This document shows, piece after piece, positions 24,123 to 39,212 of a DNA stretch of 64,000 bases. Below the pieces are notes generated by a model that was not told where the DNA came from, did no database searches, and saw only the letters and a program-made list of their open reading frames with translations. Source of the stretch: Pelagerythrobacter sp041912895 (lineage in GTDB: Bacteria > Pseudomonadota > Alphaproteobacteria > Sphingomonadales > Sphingomonadaceae). Location of the stretch: NCBI RefSeq assembly GCF_041912895.1, contig NZ_JAYSGI010000002.1:620001-684000 (forward strand). Reading direction: 5' to 3'. The number at the start of each line of letters is the position of its first letter. Position 1 is the stretch's first letter. The position numbers and the translations under genes were made by a program.

Positions 24123-25787
24123 ATGAACGACGTGGCGACCAAGCATGACGGCAGGGCAGGCCAGGTTCCGATCAGCAGGCATCCGGCCTTTCCGGCCATC
24201 GTCGCGCTGTGGTTCGCGGCGCTTCTGGGGATCGGCACGCTGGTGCTGCCCGCGCATCTGTTCGAAGCCGCGATCGAGGCCAGCGGTATTTCCGCCGTAC
24301 TGCCCGTGGCCGAACCGCCGCTCGGCGTGACCGCACGGATACTGATTGCGCTGGTCGCCGCGGCGATCGGGGTGATCCTGGGCTTCGTCCTCGCGCGCAA
24401 GGTCGCGGCAGCGCAACAGGATACGCGCGTGCCCCACCGCGCTCCCAGCGCGGCGCCCGAGGCAAAGCGTCCGATATCGGCTCATGACGAACTGTGGTCC
24501 GAAGGTTTCGACGAACCTGTTGCCGATGCGCCCGCTGCGCTGATCCCCGGCCGCCGCCGCGCGCTGTCGGTTACCGACGAAGGCGGACCGAGCGAATTTC
24601 TCGGCAACGGCGAGTTGCCGGCCGAGGACACCGAGATCGTGATGGACGACCCGCAAGTCGCGCCGCCGCCGATCGAGATGCCTGCTGCAGAGCCGATCGA
24701 GGACGATACGCTCGAACTCGCCGTCTTCGCCGATGGCGAGCCGTTCGAGGCTTCGTTCGACCATGCGCCGCCCATTGCCGCGGAAGCGCCGGACGAAGAC
24801 GTGCCTGCCGTTGTCACCGGGCTCGTGATCCCCGGACCCTCGATATCGCTCGACGCCGCGCGTCCGTTCGACGGGCCTGCCGCTGCAAGTCCGGCAGACC
24901 GGTTGCACAGCGAGTTCGTCGCCGAGCCGGCTCCCGAATTCGTGCCGCCGCTGACGGAGGAGGCCGTTGTTTACGACGATGACCATACCGAAGTTGCATC
25001 GGAGGTATCGGCGCAGCCCGAGCAGGAACCGCCCGTGCCAGCGGACGAGGACCATGCGTTGGGCGACCTTTCGATAGCCGAACTGGTCGAACGCTTCGCG
25101 CTTTCGCTTCAGCGAGCGGCCGAACGGGCCACCGAAGCCGAGGCTGTGCAGCCGCCGCGCTACGTGCCCGATCTCGGGGTAGAAGCGGTCGAGGCTCCGC
25201 GCTTCGCAGCACCGGACGAGCCCGTTGCCGCCTCCCCGGCCGAACCTGCCGACGAGCCGTTGAGCGAGGTTGAGGAAGAGCCGGTGGCGACAGTGCCCGA
25301 GGCGCTTCGTCCTGTCGCGTTCGAAGGCGAGGTGGCCGAAGATGAGGACGAAGCCGAGGATTTCGCGCTGACGCTGTCGCTCGCACCCCAGCCGAGACCG
25401 TTCGATCGCCCGGCCGATCCCGCGCCGGCAGCCGAATCCGCCAAGGAAGCTGGGGATGCCGAGACCGATGGTGGCTACAGTTCGCTGCTGAGCATGCGGA
25501 AGCAGGCAACGAACCGGGAATTCGTGCGGATCGACGACGAACTTCCGACGAGCGATGCGCCGGTGGATGCGGCAATCGAACCGGTGGTGGTATTTCCCGG
25601 TCACGAGCAGCGCCACGTGTCGCGGGCCGAGCGGTCGCCCGAGACGAGCGTGCCGGAAATGGCCGATGTCCAGCGACCCTTTGCCGCGCCTGCGCATGCC
25701 GGCGCGAGCGGGTCCGATCCGATGCAGACCGAGCGCGCGCTGCGCGAAGCCCTGCACAAGCTGCAACGGCTGAGCGGCGCCGCCTGA
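24123..25787 (+). CDS. Long acidic membrane-anchored protein, sphingomonad type
   Basis: This 554-residue protein has two hydrophobic segments near the N-terminus (about 22-42 and 72-91), then some 450 residues rich in Glu, Pro, Ala and Asp that look disordered. Two short islands seem folded: GGYSSLLSMRKQATNREFVRIDD (about 455-477) and the final TERALREALHKLQRLSGAA. It starts 24 nt after the glycosyltransferase stop and may share its transcript. The topology suggests a cytoplasmic tail tethered to the membrane. No function is recognisable. Confidence 0.7.
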   Translation: MNDVATKHDGRAGQVPISRHPAFPAIVALWFAALLGIGTLVLPAHLFEAAIEASGISAVLPVAEPPLGVTARILIALVAAAIGVILGFVLARKVAAAQQDTRVPHRAPSAAPEAKRPISAHDELWSEGFDEPVADAPAALIPGRRRALSVTDEGGPSEFLGNGELPAEDTEIVMDDPQVAPPPIEMPAAEPIEDDTLELAVFADGEPFEASFDHAPPIAAEAPDEDVPAVVTGLVIPGPSISLDAARPFDGPAAASPADRLHSEFVAEPAPEFVPPLTEEAVVYDDDHTEVASEVSAQPEQEPPVPADEDHALGDLSIAELVERFALSLQRAAERATEAEAVQPPRYVPDLGVEAVEAPRFAAPDEPVAASPAEPADEPLSEVEEEPVATVPEALRPVAFEGEVAEDEDEAEDFALTLSLAPQPRPFDRPADPAPAAESAKEAGDAETDGGYSSLLSMRKQATNREFVRIDDELPTSDAPVDAAIEPVVVFPGHEQRHVSRAERSPETSVPEMADVQRPFAAPAHAGASGSDPMQTERALREALHKLQRLSGAA

Positions 25788-26006
25788 CCGGAAATCGGCT
25801 CGCAGAACAGGCGTGGAGCCCTTTTGCGGAAGCAAGAATTACTAATACCTATGCACTGCCTTCGCAGTTGCAAAACGCCCAACCTGTCGTCATGAAGCCC
25901 CTTCGCGATAATTTTCGTGCGCGATCGTGCGCCACGGGACGCGCTTCATTGCCGGAGCGGCCCCGATGGCGCCTGTCTCGCCGCACGGCATGACGAAGGC
26001 TTTCGA

Positions 26007-30647
<4,641 letters not shown>

Positions 30648-30652
30648 CGGGC

Positions 30653-32089
<1,437 letters not shown>

Positions 32090-32097
32090 CGGCTTGG

Positions 32098-32826
32098 CTA
32101 CTCTGCGATAACGAGCCGATAGCCCGCATCGTAAACGGGCAAATCTCGAAGATGGCCGTAGCGGCGATCCCATTCGCCCGTGCGCAGATCGTCGGAAAGC
32201 GCTTGCAGCCCTGCTTCTATGCCGTCGAGTGCCCAGAACGACGAACTGCCCGAGCGAAGGCGCGGGTCGAGATAGGCCCGAGGCCGGCGCCAGTATGCGT
32301 AGAGGAACCCGTCGCTGCAATCGTGCGGCACAGGCAGCGTCTCGACGCGGATCGGGCCGAGCCACCGCGCAAAGTCGGAAATCGCAGGCATCTGCGCTTC
32401 GTCCAGAATAGCCAGCTGCGGAAAATAATCCGTCAGCCAGGGCCTGTGCGATGGGTCGAACGTGAGCAGCACGATGCGCCCGCGAGTCACTCGGCGGATT
32501 TCTCGCAGACCAGCCGCCTTGTTCGGCCAGTGGTGGACCGTGAGGATGGCCATGGCGGCATCGAAGGAATTATCGTCGAACGGAAGATCGCCCGCCGGCG
32601 CCTGAACCACGGGCGCCGCCGAGGGCCCGCGCTTGCAGATCATCTCGGTCGACGGCTCCACCGCCGTCACCTGGCGGTTCGCCGGTTCGTAAGAGCCGGT
32701 GCCGGCACCGACATTCAATATCGTGCGGGCCGGGCCGAGCGCCTGTTCGATCGCAGTGGCAATGCGATCGTCCGGCTTACGCAGCTCGGCGTAATTGACG
32801 CCGATCGTATCGTAGCGCTCGGCCAT
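32098..32826 (-). CDS. Class I SAM-dependent methyltransferase
   Basis: This 242-residue protein has motif I ILNVGAGTGSYE, the acidic loop VTAVEPSTEM, and LPFDDNSFDAAMAILTVHHW, characteristic of small-molecule methyltransferases of the UbiE/Coq5-like superfamily. The substrate is unknown. Its open frame continues upstream through the phosphatase gene in another frame, which is not coding. It lies 5 nt after the PAP2 phosphatase stop on the same strand, so the two are likely co-transcribed. It converges with gltD. Confidence 0.85.
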   Translation of the reverse strand: MAERYDTIGVNYAELRKPDDRIATAIEQALGPARTILNVGAGTGSYEPANRQVTAVEPSTEMICKRGPSAAPVVQAPAGDLPFDDNSFDAAMAILTVHHWPNKAAGLREIRRVTRGRIVLLTFDPSHRPWLTDYFPQLAILDEAQMPAISDFARWLGPIRVETLPVPHDCSDGFLYAYWRRPRAYLDPRLRSGSSSFWALDGIEAGLQALSDDLRTGEWDRRYGHLRDLPVYDAGYRLVIAE

Positions 32827-32831
32827 TTGGA

Positions 32832-33659
32832 TTATGACGTCGCCAGTGCGCCGGTCTCCACATCGCACCCGCCTGCGCTCCTGTTCCCCGCCATCCGTGC
32901 CGCCTCCGCCTGCGCGGCGCGGAGGTCTTCGCGGAAGGCCGGGTTCGATTGCAGGCGGGCGAAGGTCGCGGCGGCGACGGTGCGGCCGGCTTCGATGTCG
33001 CTCAGCCAGTGGACGTTGCATACGCGGCGGCTTTCGCCGAATTCGCGGCCGCGCGTGACCAATGCGGCGGCGCGGTCGGGGAGCACGGCGGCGAGGACCA
33101 GCCCGGTGCCGTAGCCGATCGCGCTGTGGCCCGAGGGGTAGGAGCCGTTGGTGCGCAGCGCCTCTTCCGAATCGGGATCGCACGTCGGCGCGCCGTTGCC
33201 CATGAACGGGCGCGGGCGCTGATAGATCGCTTTCACGCCGGAGGTCGACATCGCGAAATCGCCCGCCGCGCGGCGCAGCAGGTGCGCGATCGCGGGGGTC
33301 TGCGCGTCGGAGATCGCCAACCCGGCGGCGCACGAGAACGTGCGCGGCACCGCGCCGGTCGAGAGGTCCGCGTCGCGCGCGGCGAGATTCCACCGCGCGC
33401 TGCCTTGCAACGCCAGCCCGGCCGCGCTTGCCACCCGGTCGCGCGCCAGCTCGGGCGAACCTTCGGCCGGCGGCGCGCCGACCAGCGCCTGCCCGCCGGG
33501 CAGCGGGCCGCCGATATAGGGCGGGCCGAGATCGAACTCGGCGTAAGCCGGTGCGCTCGCATTCGCCGGCGCCGTTTCCGCCGTGGTGGCCGCGGGCGCA
33601 CAGGCGGCGAGCGCCAGCGCCGCCGTTAGCGATGCCCATCCCGATAGTGTGCGAATCAT
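32832..33659 (-). CDS. PAP2-family acid phosphatase, exported
   Basis: This 275-residue protein begins with a lipoprotein-like signal (LALAACAPA). The phosphatase triad is complete: KAIYQRPRPF, PSGHSAIGYGTG and SRRVCNVHWLSDIEAGR. These match the class A bacterial non-specific acid phosphatases (PhoN/PhoC-like) of the PAP2 superfamily. It probably works in the periplasm on organic phosphate esters. It starts divergently from a LuxR-type regulator. Confidence 0.9.
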   Translation of the reverse strand: MIRTLSGWASLTAALALAACAPAATTAETAPANASAPAYAEFDLGPPYIGGPLPGGQALVGAPPAEGSPELARDRVASAAGLALQGSARWNLAARDADLSTGAVPRTFSCAAGLAISDAQTPAIAHLLRRAAGDFAMSTSGVKAIYQRPRPFMGNGAPTCDPDSEEALRTNGSYPSGHSAIGYGTGLVLAAVLPDRAAALVTRGREFGESRRVCNVHWLSDIEAGRTVAAATFARLQSNPAFREDLRAAQAEAARMAGNRSAGGCDVETGALATS

Positions 33660-33830
33660 GGTTCAGTTTCCCCCCGCAATGTGCGCGCACCGCTGTTCCT
33701 GCGCCCGATCGCGGCTTGCGCGCAACCGCGCCGTTTCGGTTCGCCGCAAGTTGCCGCGCAGCCCCTTGCACAAAAGCGACACCTGCGAGAAATGTGCAGC
33801 GGGTCTACTTGTCCGGGAGTGCCGGCGGTT

Positions 33831-34580
33831 ATGGCCGGATCGAATCTCGAATTCTGGAAACTGCTCGAGCGGATCGGCCGCGCGGCGGACATCTACGCCT
33901 TGCGTTCGGCGATGCTCGCCGCGTTGCACGAGATCGGCTTCGAGGCGGTCTATGTCCTCGCCCCCGTCGCCGCGGACCCGTCGGTCGGCCGCGTGCTGAC
34001 CAACCTCGGGTTCGATCCGGCATGGGAAGCGCTCTACCGCGAGCGGTTCCAGCGCATCGACCCGCTGCCGCTGATCGCGCTCAACCGCCAGTCCGCCTTC
34101 AACTGGCGCGAGGATGTCGACCGCCAGATGCTCACCGGAGAACAGAGCGAATACCTCGACGGCCTCGCCGCCTTCGGGATGGCCGAAGGTTATGCCGTGC
34201 CCTGCTTCGGGCCGTTCGCCCGTCATGCTTTCTTCGGCATCGGCCGTGCGCGTTCGCCCGATCGGTTCACGTCGGAGAACCGGCTCAAGGTCGAAGTCTG
34301 CGCCCGCGTCGTGTTCCAGCGCTACGCAGCGTTCGCGCGGCCCTACATCGAAAATCCTCCCGCGCTTTCCCCGCGCGAGATGGAGGTGCTGCGCTGGATC
34401 GGCGAGGGCAAGAGCAACGCGGTGATCGCGGATATCCTGGAAATCTCGCGCTCCTCGGTCGACAGTTACGTCCAGCGCTTGTTCGCCAAGCTCGGCGTGT
34501 CGGACCGGATCAGCGCTTCGCTTCGCGGGCTCGCACTCGGGCTGATCGTCTCGGGCGACTATCCGAAAGAGTCGCGATGA
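33831..34580 (+). CDS. LuxR-type regulator with autoinducer-binding domain (solo)
   Basis: This 249-residue regulator has an N-terminal autoinducer-binding domain and a C-terminal LuxR helix-turn-helix (LSPREMEVLRWIGEGKSNAVIADILEISRSSVDSYVQRLFAKLGVSDR). The ligand pocket keeps the Asp-Pro of RIDPLP and a downstream Trp (FNWRED), consistent with acyl-homoserine-lactone or a related signal. No LuxI-type synthase gene is in the window, so it is a LuxR solo. An in-frame GTG four codons upstream is an alternative start. The gene is divergent from the phosphatase. Confidence 0.87.
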   Translation: MAGSNLEFWKLLERIGRAADIYALRSAMLAALHEIGFEAVYVLAPVAADPSVGRVLTNLGFDPAWEALYRERFQRIDPLPLIALNRQSAFNWREDVDRQMLTGEQSEYLDGLAAFGMAEGYAVPCFGPFARHAFFGIGRARSPDRFTSENRLKVEVCARVVFQRYAAFARPYIENPPALSPREMEVLRWIGEGKSNAVIADILEISRSSVDSYVQRLFAKLGVSDRISASLRGLALGLIVSGDYPKESR

Positions 34581-34683
34581 AACCGGTTTCTTGCCCCCCA
34601 GTTGGGGGACATGTGCCGCGGCGCCGCGGTCGCTAGGCTCACCAGCAAGATAATCAAAAGCCCTTACGGGTCGCACACAAACC

Positions 34684-35067
34684 ATGTCCGAAGATCGACC
34701 GACGCGAACCGCGCGCGGAACAACGCCGCAGGTGCCTGTCGAGAACCTTCCTACGCGCGTCGCCTGCGCCGAGTGGGCCTTCAAGCTGCGCCGGATGCGC
34801 GATCAGGTGCTGGGCGGTGCGCTGTTCGGCGAACCCGCGTGGGATGCGCTGCTGGTGCTGGCCGCCGCGCGCGATCGCGGGGAGGATACCGCGCTGGGGC
34901 AATTGGCGACCCAATTGCAGCTTTCCGACGACGCCACTTGGCGGGTCGTGGAAGATCTCCGGCACGCCGATCTGGTCGATCCCGATGCCGAGCAAGCCGG
35001 CGATCTCGAGGGTTCGGTGGCTCTCACCGAGGAAGGCTATACAAAACTCGCGATGGTGCTCGGCTAG
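34684..35067 (+). CDS. Winged-helix (MarR-like) regulatory protein
   Basis: This 127-residue protein has a disordered N-terminal ~20 residues, then a helical region and the winged-helix pattern LGQLATQLQLSDDATWRVVEDLRHADLVDPD ... GSVALTEEGYTKLAMVLG. The fold resembles MarR-type or Sphingomonas-type DNA-binding regulators. It is convergent with ung, and their 3' ends share 4 bp. The target genes are unknown. Confidence 0.7.
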   Translation: MSEDRPTRTARGTTPQVPVENLPTRVACAEWAFKLRRMRDQVLGGALFGEPAWDALLVLAAARDRGEDTALGQLATQLQLSDDATWRVVEDLRHADLVDPDAEQAGDLEGSVALTEEGYTKLAMVLG

Positions 35068-35747
35068 AGCCGCCAGTCGATCGCCCCGCGCCGCTCGGCC
35101 TCGAGAAAGGCGTTGGCCCGGCTGAACGGCCGCGAACCGAAGAAACCGCGATGCGCCGACAACGGGCTGGGATGGGGCGAACGCAGCACGAGATGGCGGT
35201 CGGCCTGCGCCAGTTCGGGGATGCGCGCCGCCTTGCCCTGCGCATGGCTGCCCCAGAGGATGAACACGCTCGGCTCCGGGCGCGCCGCGACCGCCGCGAC
35301 GCAGGCGTCGGTGATCGCTTCCCATCCACGGCCCGCATGGCTGCCCGCGCGCCCCGCCTCCACGGTCAGCGAATTGTTGAGCAGCAGCACGCCTTGCCGC
35401 GCCCATTTCGACAGGTCGCCGTGATCGGGCCGGGGCAGGCCGAGGTCGCTCTCCATCTCCTTGTAGATGTTCACGAGGCTGGGCGGCACCCGCTCCCCTT
35501 CCGGGACCGCGAAGCACAGGCCCATCGCCTGACCCGGCCCGTGATAGGGGTCCTGTCCCAGGATCACGACCTTGACGGCGTCGAGCGGGGTGAGTTCGAG
35601 TGCGCGCAGGCGGCATCCGCGCAGCGGGTAGATGGTCCGCCCGGCATCCTCCTCCGCACGCAGCCAGCCGCCCAGCCGACGCGCTTCGGGCGTGACCAGA
35701 ACCGGATCGAGCGCGGGGCGCCAGCTTTCGGGGATCACGTCGCTCAT
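35064..35747 (-). CDS. ung: Uracil-DNA glycosylase
   Basis: This enzyme removes uracil from DNA in base-excision repair. The water-activating motif GQDPYHG places Asp66 in the active site. The minor-groove loop HPSPLSAHRGFFGSRPFS contains the second catalytic residue, His. VLLLNNSLTVEAG is the uracil-recognition strand. The 227-residue length fits family 1 UDG. Confidence 0.97.
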   Translation of the reverse strand: MSDVIPESWRPALDPVLVTPEARRLGGWLRAEEDAGRTIYPLRGCRLRALELTPLDAVKVVILGQDPYHGPGQAMGLCFAVPEGERVPPSLVNIYKEMESDLGLPRPDHGDLSKWARQGVLLLNNSLTVEAGRAGSHAGRGWEAITDACVAAVAARPEPSVFILWGSHAQGKAARIPELAQADRHLVLRSPHPSPLSAHRGFFGSRPFSRANAFLEAERRGAIDWRL

Positions 35748-35828
35748 CGCCGCGACGATAGGGGCCGATCGGCGCTATCGCCAGCGGCCCTTTCCCTCCA
35801 TCCCCAATCGGCCTAAGGCCCGAAGCCT

Positions 35829-36446
35829 ATGGCTGTCCATTTCCACGAAGAAGACCTTCCCGCAGGCGTGCTGGCCGATGGCCCGGTCGCGGTCGATACC
35901 GAGACCATGGGCCTCGTCACGCCGCGCGACCGGCTGTGCCTCGTCCAGATCAGCGACGGACAGGGCGACGAGCATCTGGTGCGCTTCGGCGTGGACAGCA
36001 ACTTCGATGCGCCCAATCTCAAGGCGGTGCTGGCCGATCCGGCACGGCTGAAGCTCTATCACTTCGCGCGCTTCGACCTCGCCGCGGTCGAGCATTACCT
36101 CGGCGTCACCGCCGCGCCGGTGTTCTGCACCAAGATCGCGAGCAAGTTGACGCGCACCTACACCGACCGCCACGGGCTCAAGAATCTCGTCGAGGAACTG
36201 CTGGGCGCGACGATCTCCAAGCAGCAGCAAAGCTCCGACTGGGGCGCGCCCGAGATCAGCGAGGCGCAGCGCGACTACGCCGCGTCCGACGTGCGCTTCC
36301 TCCACCGGCTGCACGAAGTCTTCGTCGGTCGCCTCGAACGCGAAGGGCGCACGGCGATCGCGCAGGCCTGCTTCGATTTCCTTCCCACCCGCGCACGGCT
36401 CGACCTTGCCGGATGGGCCGAGCACGACATCTTCAGCCACGCGTAA
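35829..36446 (+). CDS. rnd: Ribonuclease D-like 3'-5' exonuclease
   Basis: This 205-residue DEDDy exonuclease has VAVDTETMGL (first Asp and Glu), KLYHFARFDLAAVE (second Asp) and SDWGAPEISEAQRDYAASDV (Tyr and final Asp). It lacks the HRDC domains of E. coli RNase D, as is usual for the short alphaproteobacterial form. It starts the rnd-lptC-lptA gene order common in Alphaproteobacteria, 27 nt before lptC. The role in tRNA or other RNA 3'-end trimming is inferred from family. Confidence 0.92.
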   Translation: MAVHFHEEDLPAGVLADGPVAVDTETMGLVTPRDRLCLVQISDGQGDEHLVRFGVDSNFDAPNLKAVLADPARLKLYHFARFDLAAVEHYLGVTAAPVFCTKIASKLTRTYTDRHGLKNLVEELLGATISKQQQSSDWGAPEISEAQRDYAASDVRFLHRLHEVFVGRLEREGRTAIAQACFDFLPTRARLDLAGWAEHDIFSHA

Positions 36447-36473
36447 GCAGGCGCGGGCGACAGGCGCGACGAT

Positions 36474-37139
36474 ATGGTGACCCACAGGCGCATAGAAACG
36501 CAGGAAGCGGCCCAGTTGCGCAGCAAGCGCCAGCATTTCGCCGCGCCCGGCGGGTCGCACGACCGGCTGGTGGGCTTCCTCGCCAAGGCGCTGCCGATGG
36601 GGGTGGGCGTGGTCGCCGCGCTGATGATCATCACGCCGCTCAGCCCGCGCGGCGAGATCAGCTTCCTGCTCGATCGCAACAAGGTCGCGGTGATCAACGA
36701 GCGGCTGCGCGTCGACAATGCGATGTACCGCGGGCAGGACAACAAGGGCCGCCCGTTCTCGCTCACCGCGGGCGAGGCGGTGCAGCGATCGAGTGCGGAA
36801 GGCATCGTGCGGCTGGACGATCTCGTCGCCCGTCTGGCGATGCCCGAAGGCCCCGCGCGGCTTATCGCGCAGGCAGGCGCCTACGACATCGACGAGGAGG
36901 TCGTTTCGGTAGGCGGGCCTGTCCGGCTGACCGCGGCGGACGGTTATCGCATGGTCGCGCGCGGCGTCTCGATCGATCTTGCGGCCAAGCAGATGATCGG
37001 CCGCGGCGGTGTCGAAGGCGAGATCCCCGCCGGCACCTTTTCCGCCGACCGGCTGATGGCCGATCTCGAAGCCCGCACGGTCACGCTTGACGGCAACGCC
37101 CGCATGCGCATGGTTCCCGGCAAGTTGAGGATGCCCTGA
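36474..37139 (+). CDS. lptC: Lipopolysaccharide export protein LptC
   Basis: This 221-residue protein has a single N-terminal membrane anchor (about residues 40-58) and a periplasmic beta-jellyroll domain of the LptC family (DNAMYRGQDNKGRPFSLTAGEAVQ ... GEIPAGTFSADRLMADLEARTVTLDGNARM). LptC links the LptBFG transporter to the LptA bridge. Its stop shares one base with the lptA start, so they are coupled. Confidence 0.9.
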   Translation: MVTHRRIETQEAAQLRSKRQHFAAPGGSHDRLVGFLAKALPMGVGVVAALMIITPLSPRGEISFLLDRNKVAVINERLRVDNAMYRGQDNKGRPFSLTAGEAVQRSSAEGIVRLDDLVARLAMPEGPARLIAQAGAYDIDEEVVSVGGPVRLTAADGYRMVARGVSIDLAAKQMIGRGGVEGEIPAGTFSADRLMADLEARTVTLDGNARMRMVPGKLRMP

Positions 37140-37693
37140 TGACGAAGCATATTGCCACCGCACCGCGCTGGGCGCTCGCCGGCTTCGTCGGCACGATGGC
37201 GGTGTTCGCCGGGATGCAGCTCAACGCGCAGGCGATCGCCGGGCACAATTCCAACGCGCCGGTGAACTACGCCGCCGACCGGATCGAACTGCAGGACCGG
37301 CAGAACCGCGTGGTGCTGTCGGGCAACGTCGACATTACCCAGGCCGACCTGCGCGTGCGCGCGGCGCGAACGCTGGTGAACTATTCCGACGCGGGATCGC
37401 TTTCGATCCAGCGGATCACGGCGACCGGCGGGGTGCAGGTGACGCGCGCCAACGAATCGGCGACCGGCGATGTGGCGGTCTACGATTTCGGCCGCCGGGT
37501 CATCACCATGGCGGGCAATGTGCGCCTGCGCCGTGGCAGCGATACGCTAAACGGCGGGCGGCTGGTGATCGATTTGCGGACCGGAATCTCCAGCGTCGAC
37601 GGCAGCGCCGCGGGCTCTTCCTCGGTAACGGGCGAGACGACCGGCAGTTCGAGCGGCCGCGTCTCGGGCACCTTTCAGGTCCCGGAGGACTGA
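37139..37693 (+). CDS. lptA: Lipopolysaccharide transport periplasmic protein LptA
   Basis: This 184-residue protein has an N-terminal signal/anchor and an OstA-type beta-jellyroll: NYAADRIELQDRQNRVVLSGNVDITQADLRVRAARTLVNY followed by repeated strand pairs. LptA forms the periplasmic bridge carrying lipopolysaccharide to the outer membrane. The C-terminal ~35 residues are Ser/Gly-rich. In many alphaproteobacteria lptB follows directly; here the next gene is the opposing holA only 8 nt away. Confidence 0.9.
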   Translation: MTKHIATAPRWALAGFVGTMAVFAGMQLNAQAIAGHNSNAPVNYAADRIELQDRQNRVVLSGNVDITQADLRVRAARTLVNYSDAGSLSIQRITATGGVQVTRANESATGDVAVYDFGRRVITMAGNVRLRRGSDTLNGGRLVIDLRTGISSVDGSAAGSSSVTGETTGSSSGRVSGTFQVPED

Positions 37694-37701
37694 GGCTGGC
37701 C

Positions 37702-38727
37702 TTACCGCCGCGCGGCGCGGCGGGCGATTTCGGCGAGGCCCTGCGACAGCAGCAATTCGGCCGCCTGGCTGTTGGCGAGCAGCGCGCGGTGCAGCGCGAC
37801 GAGCTTCGCTACCAGCCGATCCAGCTCGCGCCCGCGCCAGTGGCGCATCTGCGCGGCGATGTCGCGCTCGTCCTTCCAGAATATGCCGAGCCGCGCCTTG
37901 GCGCCGCGGTCGAGGTCGCCAAGCCGCCGCGCGCCGAGCCTCGCCGAAAGCTGCGCCAGTTGCGCGGCGCGCCGCTCCATCGCCAGCAGCACGCCGACGG
38001 GGTTGAGCGACAACTCGCGCAGCCGGTGCAGCTCGGCGGGAATGCGGCGCGTGTCCCCGGCGAGCACCGCGTTGACCAGCGGCATGAACCCGTCTTCCTC
38101 GGTCGCGGCGCCGATCGCCTCGAGCGCTTCGGCCCCGGCATTGCGCGGCGCGGCGGGCGAAGCGTCGAGGTAGAGCGCGAGCTTGTCGACTTCGGATTGC
38201 GCGAGCCGCACGTCGAGCCCGGCGGCGCGCGCGATCCGCTCGGCGATATCGCCGTTGAGGCGCAGGCCCGCCGCGTCGGCCATCGTGCGCACGCTGGCGG
38301 TGACCGAGGCGAGATCGGGCGGCCAGAACATCGCCACCAGCGCGTCGTCGCGCTTTTCCAGCAGCTTGGCGGTGCGCGACTTGTCGGTGGCGGAGGTCGC
38401 GACGATCAGCACCGGGCAGGCGTCGCCGCTGCCCACGAGCAGGTTGCCGACCGCGTCGAGCACCTCGTCGCCGTTCGCGCGCACGTAGATGTGGCGCGCA
38501 TCGCCGAACAGCGAACCCGAACGCGCCTCGTCCCCCAGCAGCACCGGATCGCGCCGCAGCATCGCGCCCGACATTTCCACGCGTTCGCCGGGATCGTCGA
38601 GCAGTTCGACGATTCGGCTGGCCGCCGCGGCCGCTCCCGCCTCGTCCGGCCCGCAGAAGAAGAACACGCGGCACTGCGCCGCCGCGCGCTTCGCGGCACC
38701 GGCGAAATCGCGCTGGGTCGCCTTCAC
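37702..38727 (-). CDS. holA: DNA polymerase III, delta subunit
   Basis: This is the clamp-loader subunit that opens the beta clamp. The 341-residue protein has the HolA pattern: RVFFFCGPDEAGAAAAA near the N-terminus, VRANGDEVLDAV, and a C-terminal domain with NPVGVLLAMERRAAQLAQL. A GTG start overlaps the lptE stop (GTGA). The leuS-lptE-holA order is standard for alphaproteobacteria. The frame is open upstream through lptE, but not coding there. Confidence 0.92.
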   Translation of the reverse strand: MKATQRDFAGAAKRAAAQCRVFFFCGPDEAGAAAAASRIVELLDDPGERVEMSGAMLRRDPVLLGDEARSGSLFGDARHIYVRANGDEVLDAVGNLLVGSGDACPVLIVATSATDKSRTAKLLEKRDDALVAMFWPPDLASVTASVRTMADAAGLRLNGDIAERIARAAGLDVRLAQSEVDKLALYLDASPAAPRNAGAEALEAIGAATEEDGFMPLVNAVLAGDTRRIPAELHRLRELSLNPVGVLLAMERRAAQLAQLSARLGARRLGDLDRGAKARLGIFWKDERDIAAQMRHWRGRELDRLVAKLVALHRALLANSQAAELLLSQGLAEIARRAARR

Positions 38728-39212
38728 CGCTGCTGGCGCAGCGTGAGCGCGAGCTGCGTGACGATCCGGTCGGCGACTTCTTCCGAGAGGTTTTCGAGCG
38801 CGGTCTGCTCGGCGGCGATCACCGCGTATTCGCTGGACACGACGTCGATGCCCGCGTCCGCGCCCGCAGTGGCGTCGAGCAGGATCTCGTCGCTTGCGGT
38901 GTCGACCAGCTGATAGCGCGCGCGCAGCATGCGGCGCTCGCGGCCGATGGTGTCGTCGCTCAGCACGCCGAGCCCTTCGAGCCGGTCGTCGAGCCGCACG
39001 TCGAGCCGGTAGCGCGGGTTCGCCTCGCCCGCCGCGCCGAGCCGATCGGTGAGTGCATTGCGCACCAGCCACCCGGCGCGCCCTTCGATCGCCGGGACCT
39101 CGATCGCGGCGAGCCCGCGCGCGACTTCGCCGCTGCCGCCGCCGGCGTACATCGGCTGGAGGCCGCAGGCGGCGAGCATGAGCAGCATGGCGGAGGCGAG
39201 GAGCGCGCGCAT
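38724..39212 (-). CDS. lptE: LPS-assembly lipoprotein LptE
   Basis: This 162-residue protein begins MRALLASAMLLMLAAC, a lipoprotein signal with lipobox LAAC, followed by GLQPMYAGG, a motif typical of alphaproteobacterial LptE. It plugs the LptD barrel in the outer membrane and helps insert lipopolysaccharide. Its ATG overlaps the leuS stop by one base, and its stop overlaps the holA start, so the three are translationally coupled. Confidence 0.9.
   Translation of the reverse strand: MRALLASAMLLMLAACGLQPMYAGGGSGEVARGLAAIEVPAIEGRAGWLVRNALTDRLGAAGEANPRYRLDVRLDDRLEGLGVLSDDTIGRERRMLRARYQLVDTASDEILLDATAGADAGIDVVSSEYAVIAAEQTALENLSEEVADRIVTQLALTLRQQR

Noticed and set aside
32827..33771. An upstream extension of the SAM methyltransferase frame through the phosphatase gene.
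   Set aside because: The PAP2 phosphatase with all three motifs occupies this stretch in another frame of the same strand. The extension is Arg-rich shadow sequence.
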